This document shows, piece after piece, positions 63,675 to 64,000 of a stretch of DNA of 64,000 nucleotides. The stretch lies in NCBI GenBank assembly GCA_011032825.1, contig JAADJZ010000010.1, forward strand, positions 558,001-622,000, written 5' to 3'. Under the pieces are notes generated by a model that saw only the letters and a program-made list of their open reading frames with translations, made no database searches and was not told where the DNA came from. The translations under genes and the position numbers were made by a program. Numbering within the stretch: position 1 is the stretch's first letter; each line of letters begins with the position of its first letter. The DNA comes from Massariosphaeria phaeospora (Eukaryota > Ascomycota > Dothideomycetes > Pleosporales).

Positions 63675-64000
63675 TCAGAAGTTGAAAGCACCATCTCCAT
63701 CTCCGACCTCTGGTATCGCCAGGAAGTTATTCGTTGGGTTCGACATGTCCTGGTTGCCAAAAGCATCTTCCGTGGTATTTAACACATTCGCGAACCACAA
63801 CTGATCCCCCCTCCAGTCTCGGACTGCTGTATTGGTCCTTGAAGGCGTCTCTAGAATGGCGTTCTCGAGATCGTTATCATCTTGCCACTCTGATTCGGAC
63901 TGGTATCCCGTAGACTGTACTTGCGACGTGGTCTCAGGATGGTCTCGAGCAGACGAAGAATTGCGTACGGCCCTCTGGCTATGTCTGTTCAAGATGAATC
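63675..64000 (-). CDS. Partial gene, 3' end only (unknown protein)
   Basis: An open frame ends with TGA at 63677-63675 and continues without an ATG to the window edge, so the beginning lies outside. The visible 108 codons encode a polar, Asn/Asp/Ser-rich, probably disordered C-terminus with SESEWQDDNDLENAILETP and DQLWFANVLNTTED segments. No family recognised. It could also be a chance open frame. Confidence 0.45.
   Translation of the reverse strand, partial: FILNRHSQRAVRNSSSARDHPETTSQVQSTGYQSESEWQDDNDLENAILETPSRTNTAVRDWRGDQLWFANVLNTTEDAFGNQDMSNPTNNFLAIPEVGDGDGAFNF

Noticed and set aside
1..64000. CRISPR arrays, rRNA genes or bacterial operon features
   Set aside because: No spaced direct repeats or rRNA signatures were seen; the intron-rich gene structure is eukaryotic.

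Overview
The window is nuclear DNA of a filamentous ascomycete, most likely a Dothideomycete of the order Pleosporales. Reasons: short GT-AG introns of about 45-80 nt in almost every gene, CTRAC-type branch sites, typical ascomycete gene content (CFEM/GPI wall protein, UstYa-family protein, fungal rhodopsin-fold membrane protein, KapC-like bZIP) and pogo/Fot1-type DNA transposons that duplicate TA. The order is inferred from general protein resemblance, not from a search. I modelled 23 protein-coding genes (59 introns in 20 of them), a disrupted gene, an intact transposase, two decayed transposases, and several short repeats. All splice sites were placed by eye and checked for reading-frame continuity.

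Layout. 0.5-9.2 kb: MFS transporter (+), short-chain dehydrogenase (-), Sec4/Rab8 GTPase (-), Nca2 (-). 9.9-12 kb: CFEM/GPI-anchored Pro/Ser-rich wall protein (-). 14.1-18.3 kb: a complete 2.6-kb pogo/Fot1-type transposon with 92-bp perfect inverted repeats and an intact 760-residue transposase, inserted at a TA inside a multi-pass membrane protein gene; an 82-bp miniature relative lies 258 bp away. 19.6-36 kb, mostly housekeeping: DHA1-type MFS transporter, mitochondrial enoyl reductase Etr1, 6-phosphofructokinase, succinyl-CoA ligase beta, a small basic protein, 3-ketoacyl-CoA thiolase, NTF2 and a GRE2-like reductase. 36-44 kb has an accessory flavour: secreted prolyl-aminopeptidase-like hydrolase, UstYa-like protein, a tiny secreted protein with a Kex2 site, a rhodopsin-fold membrane protein and an amino-acid/choline permease. 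44.1-48.1 kb: a decayed pogo-like transposon with a second decayed transposon nested inside it. 48.5-64 kb: MetE-like methyltransferase, cytochrome c heme lyase, KapC-like bZIP, pterin carbinolamine dehydratase, Arp8, and the 3' end of a gene leaving the window.

How the genes fit together. Several products serve central carbon and mitochondrial metabolism (Pfk, succinyl-CoA ligase, thiolase, Etr1, heme lyase, Nca2), but they are not arranged as a pathway. The most suggestive grouping is 36-44 kb, where a UstYa-type protein (family of oxidases acting on ribosomal peptides), a signal-peptide/Kex2 peptide gene, a secreted peptidase, a rhodopsin-fold membrane protein and a permease lie together, bounded on the right by transposons. 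This resembles a minimal ribosomal-peptide or peptide-signalling locus, but that is inference.

The transposons show contrasting ages. The element at 14.5-17.1 kb is intact, whereas the two at 44-48 kb carry many TAG stops of the type made by repeat-induced point mutation (CAG to TAG).
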